IMG/VR virus record: IMGVR_UViG_3300010151_000117
Coordinates: 1 to 26,924 of that record
DNA from: a virus
Strand: one strand, 5' to 3'
DNA length: 26,924 nt
Position numbers and translations under genes: made by a program. Numbering within the stretch: position 1 is the stretch's first letter; the number at the start of each line of letters is the position of its first letter. Of the stretch, positions 1 to 7,370 are shown one piece after another. The notes beneath the pieces are model-generated. The model was not told the DNA's origin, searched no databases, and worked only from the letters and a program-made list of their open reading frames with translations.

Positions 1-185
1 GAAATAAAAATCGTAATTACATATGGGCTTTAGAGGAAGTAAAATCAGATTCAAAACATGAGCGTAAAGATGGACAAAAGATACTAGATGATTATCATCC
101 GATTAGTAGGGGTAGAATAGAGGGTGGAGAACACTTTTATTCTTGGGAAGGTCAATTCGCAGATATGAAGAGGGATAGACAATGA
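1..185 (+). CDS. C-terminal end of an upstream gene (possibly large terminase subunit)
   Basis: An open frame with codons starting at position 3 enters from the left edge, encodes about 60 residues and stops at TGA 183-185. The visible end is hydrophilic and charged, with the stretches NYIWALEEV and GGEHFYSWEGQF, and shows no catalytic motif. Its stop overlaps the portal start as ATGA, which implies translational coupling. In tailed viruses the gene directly before the portal is most often the large terminase, the packaging ATPase and nuclease. That assignment rests on position only, since the ATPase and nuclease motifs would lie outside the window. Confidence 0.6.
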   Translation, partial: NKNRNYIWALEEVKSDSKHERKDGQKILDDYHPISRGRIEGGEHFYSWEGQFADMKRDRQ

Positions 186-1837
186 CAGAAAAAAGAAGAT
201 TTAGTGTGGCTAATCTGTTTAGGCGGGCTACACCAACACCTAAAGATGCAAAGGTGTTTAATCCTGGTATTCAGGAAAAAGCCACAGATTATATGATTAC
301 GTCTCCTGTGTTGTATCATGTTGCTCAACAATCTGTTATTGTTAGAACTTGCACAACACAATTAAAAAATGAAATATTTAGAAGAGGTTATTTATGGGAA
401 GAAGCATTTGCATATAAATGTGGTGATTGTGGGCATAAACACAAAGAGCCTGTTCCATCTTGCACTCAATGTAAATCTATTAAATTAACTAAACCTGATA
501 GGTCACAATTGAAATACTCTCATAAATTCTTAGAGGGATATATTAATGATTCTGACCAAATGTTTATTGATGTATTAAAAGAACTAGAAGATGACCTTAA
601 TATTATGGATGATGCTTATATTATATTAAAGAAAGAATATTATCTTACTAATGATGGAGAAATTAAACTTCATAAAATTAAGGAAATGTATAGGGGCGAC
701 CCCGTTACTATGGCTATTTATACAGATGAGAATGGTGAAAAAGGAACACAAGGGTTTACTTGTTTAAATCATAGAAGCCAAATAACAGAAAACCCTGTTG
801 GTATGTGTGATGATTGTGGTTCACCAATGCATCCAATATATTATATAAATAGATGTAATGGAGAAGAACAACATTATATTAAAGGTGAAGTATTACATTT
901 CAGTAAATATAACCCAAGTAGATTATATGGTTTATCACCAGTTCTTACTTTGTGGAATCATATAACAACTTTACTTGCTATGGAAAATTATGTAAATTCT
1001 TCATATTCAAAGAGTAGAATGCCGAGAGGACTATTAGCAGTTCAAACTAGAAACATAGAATCTATGAAATCCTTTTGGCGTGGGGTCAAAGAGAAGATGG
1101 AACAAGACCCTCACTTTATTCCTGTGATGGGTATTGAAGCAGAAAATGGTAAGGGTTCTATTGAATGGATTAAGTTTATGGATAGCCTAAAAGAGATGGA
1201 TTATGTTGCTGTTAAAGATGATTTAAGGGATAGAATTTCTGGCTTTTATGGTGTTAGTAAAGTATTTATGTCAGATAATTCTGCTAGTGGTGGATTAAAT
1301 AATGAGGGCATGCAAATACTTGTTACTAATCGTGCAGTAGAAATGGCCCAAACAATTTATAATAATTATGTATTCCCTTTTATAATGAAAGAATTTGGAA
1401 TTACAGATTGGGTGTTAAAACTACCACCTTCTGAAGAAGAAGATGAAATATTTAAATTAAGAGTGAGAGAAATGGAAGTTCAAGTAGCGGGTGCAATAAA
1501 GAACTTAGGCTTTGAAGTTGCTATGGATGATAAAGGCAGGTTTTCTTATTCTAAAGAAAAACCAGAACCACAAAAACCTACGAAAGAAGGGGGAGAAGTT
1601 GAATTAGACCCATACGCAGGAACAAATATAGACCAATCACAATTAGGACAAATGATGGAAGCAGGTAGTAAACCTAGTATGGCAGAAGCAGGGGTTCCTG
1701 AAAAAACTAAATCAGAACCTCCAAAAACAAGAAATAAAGGCTCTATGGAAACAGGGCCAGATAAAAGATTTAGTGGCTTACCCACAAAAGCAGGTAATCA
1801 AAATGTAGATTCAAGAACCGAAAGGAGGATACCCTGA
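182..1837 (+). CDS. Portal protein with two zinc-knuckle insertions
   Basis: This is the portal, the dodecameric ring at one capsid vertex through which DNA is packaged and which seeds head assembly. The family call rests on the core at about residues 235-430: VLHFSKYNP, RLYGLSPVL, a long helix with AMENYVNSSY, a DDLRDRISGFYGVSKVFM region and the segment GGLNNEGMQ, in the usual portal order. Two putative metal sites precede the core: Cys80, Cys83, Cys94, Cys97 (CxxC-x10-CxxC) and Cys194, His197, Cys209, Cys212 (CxxH-x11-CxxC). The last 85 residues or so are polar and probably disordered, and include MAEAGV at 500-505, a possible maturation cleavage site. At 551 aa the length is normal for a portal. 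The start at 182 overlaps the previous stop. The zinc sites are read from cysteine spacing and are untested. Confidence 0.9.
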   Translation: MTEKRRFSVANLFRRATPTPKDAKVFNPGIQEKATDYMITSPVLYHVAQQSVIVRTCTTQLKNEIFRRGYLWEEAFAYKCGDCGHKHKEPVPSCTQCKSIKLTKPDRSQLKYSHKFLEGYINDSDQMFIDVLKELEDDLNIMDDAYIILKKEYYLTNDGEIKLHKIKEMYRGDPVTMAIYTDENGEKGTQGFTCLNHRSQITENPVGMCDDCGSPMHPIYYINRCNGEEQHYIKGEVLHFSKYNPSRLYGLSPVLTLWNHITTLLAMENYVNSSYSKSRMPRGLLAVQTRNIESMKSFWRGVKEKMEQDPHFIPVMGIEAENGKGSIEWIKFMDSLKEMDYVAVKDDLRDRISGFYGVSKVFMSDNSASGGLNNEGMQILVTNRAVEMAQTIYNNYVFPFIMKEFGITDWVLKLPPSEEEDEIFKLRVREMEVQVAGAIKNLGFEVAMDDKGRFSYSKEKPEPQKPTKEGGEVELDPYAGTNIDQSQLGQMMEAGSKPSMAEAGVPEKTKSEPPKTRNKGSMETGPDKRFSGLPTKAGNQNVDSRTERRIP

Positions 1838-1838
1838 A

Positions 1839-2519
1839 ATGGCTTGGTTTACTATTATAAAAGGTGGTTTAGACCCAAAAGAAGGAAAACAGGGAAAACA
1901 TATGACTAAAATGTTTATGTTTCTTCATAGATTCTTTGGTAAGCCTGCTTGGGGGGTTGAAACAACAATTAGTTTTGATAAAGATACTAGAGATTCACCT
2001 AGTTTTGATAAATATTACGCCACATTTGAACAATTAAATAGTCCTTTTGTTAGATGGGAAACAGAACGGTTTTTAAGGGAAATAGAATCTATGGAGAGTT
2101 GTTATAACTGGGAAAGTATAAATTGGGATGGTGTAGACTTTAAAACTAGAATGCCTGGTGAGCGAATTCCAGGATTAGTGTTTAGTTGGCACAGGCCGTT
2201 AAATAATACTATTGTTACTGTAACGTTTGATAAAGAAAGGCACATAAAGGTTAGGGATAATATGTATCGCAATTTGGAGAGCAAGCAACAGAAGAATATG
2301 GAAAATAATAAAGGTGTTTACAACGTAAATATAAAACAACCTTTTCGTTTCAGACCACAAAGTAAAGAGGAATTAGAAGTATCTGGGGCTTATAGGGACA
2401 GAAATAAAATTGGCGCCGGAGAATATGGAAAATATGAAAGGTGTTTACAACGTAAATATAAAAATATGGAAGAAAAGGTTAAAAGGACAAAAATGTCAGT
2501 ATATTTTCATAGCGAATAA
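1839..2519 (+). CDS. Uncharacterised 226-aa protein containing an out-of-frame duplicated segment
   Basis: I do not recognise a family. The protein is rich in aromatic and basic residues, with MTKMFMFLHRFFGKPAWGV near the N-terminus and a WERF/EIESMESCYNW region in the middle, and it has no membrane segment. The C-terminal third (from about residue 145) is very basic. A 43-base DNA segment occurs twice in this part, in two different reading frames, so one copy gives GVYNVNIK and the other ERCLQRKYK. The start lies 1 base after the portal stop, behind a strong AGGAGG. Its place between portal and protease suggests a head-assembly or accessory virion role, but this is positional only. Confidence 0.7.
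   Translation: MAWFTIIKGGLDPKEGKQGKHMTKMFMFLHRFFGKPAWGVETTISFDKDTRDSPSFDKYYATFEQLNSPFVRWETERFLREIESMESCYNWESINWDGVDFKTRMPGERIPGLVFSWHRPLNNTIVTVTFDKERHIKVRDNMYRNLESKQQKNMENNKGVYNVNIKQPFRFRPQSKEELEVSGAYRDRNKIGAGEYGKYERCLQRKYKNMEEKVKRTKMSVYFHSE
2294..2336 (+). repeat. Direct repeat copy 1 (43 bp, 41 identical to copy 2)
   Basis: The segment begins GAATATGGAAAAT and ends AACGTAAATATAAAA. It matches 2421-2463 at 41 of 43 positions; the two differences are adjacent, near base 15 of the repeat. It lies inside the 226-aa gene and reads GVYNVNIK there. Confidence 0.9.
2421..2463 (+). repeat. Direct repeat copy 2 (43 bp, different reading frame)
   Basis: This copy starts 127 bases after copy 1. Because 127 is not a multiple of three, the same DNA is read in another frame and gives ERCLQRKYK. 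Conservation at the DNA level without protein conservation points to a recent duplication, or to selection on the nucleic acid. Confidence 0.9.
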
Positions 2520-2533
2520 ATGGAGGATAAAAT

Positions 2534-2752
2534 ATGACAGATAAAGTAAAAGATTTAGAGAAAAAATTGAAGAAAGCAAGAAATGAGATGAGGAATAGTA
2601 ATCCTATAAATACCAGCAATAAATTTGATTTTATTGGGGTAGACCCAGATGCAAAGAAAATAGAACGGCCTGCTAGTAGCGATGTTCCCGATTATATCGG
2701 CAAACCAAAGAAAAAGGTTAGTAAAAAATTACAAGACAGTTTACCTTATTAG
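2534..2752 (+). CDS. Small charged hypothetical protein (72 aa)
   Basis: A short, lysine-rich protein. An N-terminal helix of heptad-like character (KVKDLEKKLKKARNEM, about residues 4-19) is followed by a polar, proline-containing segment with DFIGVDPDAKK and DVPDYIGKP. There is no membrane segment or cysteine. It starts 7 bases after a GGAGG (2522-2526) and ends 8 bases before the next gene. Family and function are not recognised. The helix could mediate oligomerisation with a neighbouring head protein, which is a guess from composition. Confidence 0.7.
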   Translation: MTDKVKDLEKKLKKARNEMRNSNPINTSNKFDFIGVDPDAKKIERPASSDVPDYIGKPKKKVSKKLQDSLPY

Positions 2753-2760
2753 GTGTTAAT

Positions 2761-4386
2761 ATGGATTTCTTAGATGGGTTTTTAATTCGCAAAGAAAGAT
2801 TGAAAGGCAAAAGCGTTCAAGAATTATTTGAAGAAAAATTAAATTCGGATGAATTTAACACCTCATCTGAGTTTAGCACTAAAGAAATAATAGATTTGGT
2901 TGATAAAGCAAAAGCAACAACAAAATCACCTATTTTTAATAAAATATACGCAAGAACTTTAGAAGACTCAAATATTAAAAATGAAAGGGGTTTTCTTACT
3001 AATCCTAAAATGTCAACAGATGCTCATAATACAATAGGAAGCGAAGATAGTTCTAACATTGATGACATAATAGTAAGTGCATTAAGAGAAATACAAAGAG
3101 AGTTTTTATTGAATGAACCAAAAGATGAAACAGAAAAATTATTCTTTCATTTAATTACACAATTTGACAAACCGAAAAAACGCAGAAATGCTCCTACTAG
3201 AATAAAAGGAAAAACACAGAACATAATAGTTAGGGTATTACAAAATTTGATTGCTGGACATGATATAAGTGATGAACTTCAAAATATAATGCATGATGAA
3301 GGACTAATTAGTTTAAACTTTTTATTACAGTTGCAAGACATTAAAGAAGGAACTACTACTTTAAACCCTGACGTTAATCGTAAATTTGAAAGGAATCCTG
3401 AACTGTTAGATAAATTAATTGCTTTAATTGAAGAACTATCTGGTTATTCTTCTCCTAAAAGAAATGATTTAATTGCTGAACTTAAACGTCTACAATCTAA
3501 ACAATCAGCCGCAGAAGAAATAAGGGTAGGAACAATATTATCAGACACATATAAATATAGTAGGTCTTCCATAAAACAAATGTCTAAATTAAGAAGAAAA
3601 TTAAATAGATTAGTTGATAATTGGGATAATGTAAAAAACAAGTTTTATTCTAATACTGATATTGTATCAGAAGGAGGAGAAGAAATAATAGAAGAAGTAT
3701 GGGGAACTAAAGCCTTACAACAGAACCTTGTAGACGAATGGCGGGATGTTGCAAATATGCATGGTATAGAAATTGAAGAACATTTATCAGTAAATATTAA
3801 AGAAGAAATAGAAAGATTACTTAAGGCATGGCTTCAAATTGAGGAGATATTAACAGCAGGTGCTAAATTAGAAAGATTAATTAATGAAAAAAATCCACAT
3901 GAACTTACATTTTTAGATAAGGAATTAGAAACTAGAGTAGAAAAAATAGAAACAGAACTACAATTGATACAAGATGGAACTGAAAATTATGAAGCGTTTA
4001 AAGAAGAAATACTCAGAGAGATAAAAGGCGATTTAAATAAAATGTTAAATGTCCAACTTATTAAAGCATATAGCCCTATGTTAGATAAGGCAAGCCCTAA
4101 AAAACAAAAAAAGATTAAGAAGGTTTTACAATCCTCTCAACCCTCAGAATATATGGGTCAAGATTTTACTAAGTTAGGAAGTTTATTATCAGAATTACAA
4201 GATTTAGATACTAATAAATCCGATAAAAAAATGAGGAAAAAATTTGAGAGTTTTGAAGAAAGGAATTTAAATTTAGTTTCTAGAGCGTCTGAATTAAGGA
4301 AAGACTATGAATTATTGTATAGACAACTTAGAGGAATGGTTTATCCTAAGAGTCAGGGAGATTTAGGAGAGGAAAAAGATGAGTAA
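2761..4386 (+). CDS. Large helical hypothetical protein (541 aa)
   Basis: The protein is almost entirely predicted helix, dominated by Lys, Glu, Leu and Ile, with long stretches of coiled-coil character (for example around residues 265-300 and 370-410). It has no recognisable catalytic motif, no signal peptide and no membrane segment. A GGTG lies just before the ATG (TAGGTGTTAATATG). The end overlaps the next gene by 8 bases. Its position between the portal and the protease-scaffold gene suggests an internal head protein, a minor capsid protein or a packaged ejection protein. I cannot choose among these from sequence. Confidence 0.75.
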   Translation: MDFLDGFLIRKERLKGKSVQELFEEKLNSDEFNTSSEFSTKEIIDLVDKAKATTKSPIFNKIYARTLEDSNIKNERGFLTNPKMSTDAHNTIGSEDSSNIDDIIVSALREIQREFLLNEPKDETEKLFFHLITQFDKPKKRRNAPTRIKGKTQNIIVRVLQNLIAGHDISDELQNIMHDEGLISLNFLLQLQDIKEGTTTLNPDVNRKFERNPELLDKLIALIEELSGYSSPKRNDLIAELKRLQSKQSAAEEIRVGTILSDTYKYSRSSIKQMSKLRRKLNRLVDNWDNVKNKFYSNTDIVSEGGEEIIEEVWGTKALQQNLVDEWRDVANMHGIEIEEHLSVNIKEEIERLLKAWLQIEEILTAGAKLERLINEKNPHELTFLDKELETRVEKIETELQLIQDGTENYEAFKEEILREIKGDLNKMLNVQLIKAYSPMLDKASPKKQKKIKKVLQSSQPSEYMGQDFTKLGSLLSELQDLDTNKSDKKMRKKFESFEERNLNLVSRASELRKDYELLYRQLRGMVYPKSQGDLGEEKDE

Positions 4387-4627
4387 CGAAAAAGAAGAAA
4401 AAGAAGAAATGCTAATGTTATTGAAGGCATTAGTAGAAAAAATAAATAGGTTGGAGAATGCGGTGTTTAATGAGGATAATTTATTAATGAAATCAGGATA
4501 TGTTATTTCTGAAACACCTACACCAATAATTGCTACATCAGTTGATAGTGATGTAGATAAAATTGCTAAGATGGAATGGAGCGAAATTAGCGATATGGTT
4601 TCAAAAATAGAAAGCGGTGGTTATTAA
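4379..4627 (+). CDS. Small hypothetical protein with N-terminal coiled coil (82 aa)
   Basis: An acidic and lysine-rich start (SNEKEEKEEMLMLLKALVEKINRLE, given in part) forms a clear amphipathic heptad pattern over residues 8-28. A linker follows with ISETPTPIIA, then a second helix with MEWSEISDMVSKIE. It overlaps the preceding gene by 8 bases and the following one by a single base (TAATG), so the three are translationally linked. No family is recognised. The coiled coil may bind the 541-aa protein encoded just upstream. Confidence 0.7.
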   Translation: MSNEKEEKEEMLMLLKALVEKINRLENAVFNEDNLLMKSGYVISETPTPIIATSVDSDVDKIAKMEWSEISDMVSKIESGGY

Positions 4628-4842
4628 TGCCAGAAAAAGTAACAAAAGACGAAAAGATAGCAGAATTGCTAAAGAAAGCAACAGAAAAAGCAGTGGAATT
4701 AATCGGCAATAAAGATGATTTCAATGAAGATGATTTAACAGGTGAAACTGTTAAGTTAAGTAGGCCAAAGGCACAAAAAGTTCCTGATGCTAAAGGTAGC
4801 GATGAAGAAAAGACTAAAATTAGAGATGAGATTGGGGAATAA
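4627..4842 (+). CDS. Small charged hypothetical protein (71 aa)
   Basis: A highly charged small protein with an N-terminal helix (KDEKIAELLKKATEKAVELI, about residues 6-25) and an acidic, probably disordered C-terminal half. There are no cysteines or membrane segments. The ATG shares a base with the preceding TAA stop, and the next gene begins 2 bases after its stop, so it sits in a tight translational relay ending at the ligase. Function unknown. Confidence 0.65.
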   Translation: MPEKVTKDEKIAELLKKATEKAVELIGNKDDFNEDDLTGETVKLSRPKAQKVPDAKGSDEEKTKIRDEIGE

Positions 4843-4844
4843 AT

Positions 4845-7352
4845 ATGCCTATATCTGGTGTCTTTGATAAACAAAAAAACTCGCTTGCAAAGCGGGTGCT
4901 AGACTTTTATGAAGATGCTAGATATAATTATTTATCTGCAAGAGAAGACTCTAAAACCTATGGTAAAAATTGGAAGAAATCTGTTAAGAAAATAAGAGAT
5001 GACTTTGATGGATTAAATGAATTCTCAACTGAAATGAAAAAATATTTAGATGAAAAAACAGTCTTTGATGATAATGTGTCGGATGCTTCATCAGTCCAAG
5101 CAAGAGAATTATTTAAACAAATTAAAGATTTAAGATTTAATTCTGAAGAACTTAATGACCCGTTTGCTAAACAAATGGGAGAAGATGTAATAGATACTTT
5201 ATTAGCAGAAGCACATGTATATGCTAAATTTTGTCATTACGCATTAAGAGCACATAGCGGTGCTATACCTGATGAAGCATGGCAACAACATAAATTGCCT
5301 CCTGACACAATTACACCTAGCGTAATGGGATTAGATTTAGCCGTTAGTGATATTCCATTATATATTATAGAACACTATGGCGATGATAAGGACACTAAAA
5401 GAATTAGACCAAAATTCAAGGCTGCTCTTGAACTCTTAAAAAAGGTGTATATGACTAATAACTCAGAAGAAAATTGGAATAAGTTAATTCAATTAGAAAT
5501 TAAAAAAAACGATGAGAATGAAGAAAAAGCAGAAATAGATTTTATAGTACCAAATAAACCAATGTATAGAATATTTGAAATAAACGATATAAAAGAACTA
5601 AAGGGATTTAGTGGTGACTGGTTAGTTCAAGAAAAATACGATGGTATTAGAATACAAATCCATAAAATGGATGAAAAGGTTAAGATATTTACCTATAACA
5701 AAAAAGATATTACAAGCCAATGTAAAAACATTGTAGATAAATTAAAAGCAAAACATTTTGGTGATGTGATTTTAGATGCAGAATTAATATTATATGATAA
5801 TGATGAACCACTACATAGAGCAGATACAATTGCTCATCTATTCAAAGGAAAATATAAGGGTGCAGAATTAAAGGCAAGGGTCTTTGATATTATGCACCAT
5901 GAAGATAAAGACATATCTGATTATCCATTAAAAGAAAGAATAAACATAATGTTTTATCAGTTTAGTCAGCATTCTTCAGACGATTTAGGTTTCCCTAATA
6001 AAAAGAATTCAAAGATAGCAGATTCTATTAAAGAAGTAGAAAAATATTCAGAAGCAATAATGCAATCTAGAACTTCAGAGGGTGTAGTAATTAAAGATAT
6101 GGAATCAACTTATTACATAGGAAGCAAGAAAAACCCTAAATGGATTAAATGGAAAAAGTTTGTAGATTTAGATGTTATTGTTTTAGATAAGAAAAAAACA
6201 AAGTCTAATTTATATTCATATTCTGTTGGTGTTGGGCCATTAACAGGAGAAGAAACTAGAGAACATAATGTTAAGGAGATTGACGGTAAATCTTATTTGC
6301 CTGTAGGTAAAGCATTAAACACGAAACAAAGTGTTGAAGTAGGCTCTATTATAAGAGTAAAGGTCGATGAAGTAAAAAGAAAAGGAAAAGGATATAGTTT
6401 ATTTTCCGCTAAAGTAATTGAAATACCTGAAGTAGAAACACCTGAAAAATTAATTACTTTAGAATTATTAGCAAAGGATAGTAAGAAATCCCTTGCTTAT
6501 GATGTTCAAGATGCGTTATTAAAATATACTATAACTGATGGTATTCATGGTAAAGCGGATATTATTTTAAAGGGTGATTATGAAGGGTTTACTATATATG
6601 GTTTTAATGGAGATTCTTTAATGGAAAAGAATGCTTTAACAGATATAGATGATTGGAAAGACCAATTAATGGAAATAAATAAAACTAAATCTTCTGAAGC
6701 AAGAGGGATTATTAAGAACTTTTTAATTGAAAAAGACCCAAATAAAGATGGTGTGGAAATAGAAGAAATATTTAAATTTATCAAAAAACAAAGACCCGAA
6801 GAAACTAATATTTTATGGACTAATCAAATAAATAAATTAAAAAATTGGATGAATGATTATGATGAGTTTATTCCTATTGGTGCTAATAAGTTTACTTACA
6901 ATGATTCACATATAACAAAAAAAGCACCAAAAGAAGAACATGGGAAGTTTGCATTATATATGAGAAAGGACAAAAACATTAATTTAGTTATTGATTATGA
7001 AGATAAAACATTGGCTTGGATTATAAATGTAGAAGACACAGAAGACATTTTTAATTTGTTTGGTAAAGCAGGAAAGTTCCCAGCCGAAATTGCTAATAAT
7101 ATAGATAGAGAAGAATTATTAGATAAGGGCAAGATTGAATTAGGTGTTCAAAGACATGGTTATCATGAATATAGGATAGATGGAAATCGTTTTGATACTA
7201 GATTACACTTTAGAGTTGTTCCTGTTAATAAAAAAGATACATGGATAGTATGGACAGGCTATAAACAAGAAATGCTAGATAAGAAAGAAAATGAAGATTT
7301 ATGGGATATTACCCAAGATAGGTTTAAAAAATTAACCATGCAAATTGAATAA
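4845..7352 (+). CDS. ATP-dependent DNA ligase with long N- and C-terminal extensions
   Basis: It seals DNA nicks through a lysyl-AMP intermediate. The nucleotidyltransferase signature is complete: motif I KYDG with Lys264 as the adenylated lysine, followed by IRIQIH; the acidic DAELILYD segment near 311-318; VFDIM at 346-350; EGVVIK at 412-417; and WIKWKK at 433-438. An OB-fold region follows to about 540. The first 240 residues are mostly helical and could be a DNA-binding domain. Residues of about 545-835 are an extra C-terminal part ending with the segments ELGVQRHGYHEY and DTRLHFRVVP. By eye these recall the 3'-phosphoesterase domain of LigD-type ligases, but I could not verify that. At 835 aa it is larger than the usual 550-600 aa archaeal enzyme. 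Its place between portal and protease genes is unusual for a replication or repair enzyme and suggests late expression or packaging. Confidence 0.92.
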   Translation: MPISGVFDKQKNSLAKRVLDFYEDARYNYLSAREDSKTYGKNWKKSVKKIRDDFDGLNEFSTEMKKYLDEKTVFDDNVSDASSVQARELFKQIKDLRFNSEELNDPFAKQMGEDVIDTLLAEAHVYAKFCHYALRAHSGAIPDEAWQQHKLPPDTITPSVMGLDLAVSDIPLYIIEHYGDDKDTKRIRPKFKAALELLKKVYMTNNSEENWNKLIQLEIKKNDENEEKAEIDFIVPNKPMYRIFEINDIKELKGFSGDWLVQEKYDGIRIQIHKMDEKVKIFTYNKKDITSQCKNIVDKLKAKHFGDVILDAELILYDNDEPLHRADTIAHLFKGKYKGAELKARVFDIMHHEDKDISDYPLKERINIMFYQFSQHSSDDLGFPNKKNSKIADSIKEVEKYSEAIMQSRTSEGVVIKDMESTYYIGSKKNPKWIKWKKFVDLDVIVLDKKKTKSNLYSYSVGVGPLTGEETREHNVKEIDGKSYLPVGKALNTKQSVEVGSIIRVKVDEVKRKGKGYSLFSAKVIEIPEVETPEKLITLELLAKDSKKSLAYDVQDALLKYTITDGIHGKADIILKGDYEGFTIYGFNGDSLMEKNALTDIDDWKDQLMEINKTKSSEARGIIKNFLIEKDPNKDGVEIEEIFKFIKKQRPEETNILWTNQINKLKNWMNDYDEFIPIGANKFTYNDSHITKKAPKEEHGKFALYMRKDKNINLVIDYEDKTLAWIINVEDTEDIFNLFGKAGKFPAEIANNIDREELLDKGKIELGVQRHGYHEYRIDGNRFDTRLHFRVVPVNKKDTWIVWTGYKQEMLDKKENEDLWDITQDRFKKLTMQIE
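4879..4897 (+). other. Possible RNA hairpin near the start of the ligase gene
   Basis: ACTCGCTT pairs with AAGCGGGT around a GCA loop (8 pairs, one of them U-G). It follows a run of A and lies 34 bases into the ligase coding sequence. It may affect translation, or be chance; nothing else supports a role. Confidence 0.35.
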
Positions 7353-7370
7353 TAGGGTGGGGTTGATATA

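Noticed and set aside
4379-4842. Two small overlapping genes as a toxin-antitoxin pair
   Set aside because: Neither resembles a known toxin or antitoxin; they are coiled-coil and acidic proteins in a relay of virion-region genes.
4587-4874. 95-codon minus-strand open frame spanning three + strand genes
   Set aside because: Ser/Phe-rich shadow of AAA/GAA-rich codons, crossing gene boundaries that have good + strand start signals.
4879-4897. Minus-strand intrinsic terminator (hairpin followed by T-run)
   Set aside because: On the minus strand one pair becomes a C-A mismatch, and there is no minus-strand gene to terminate.
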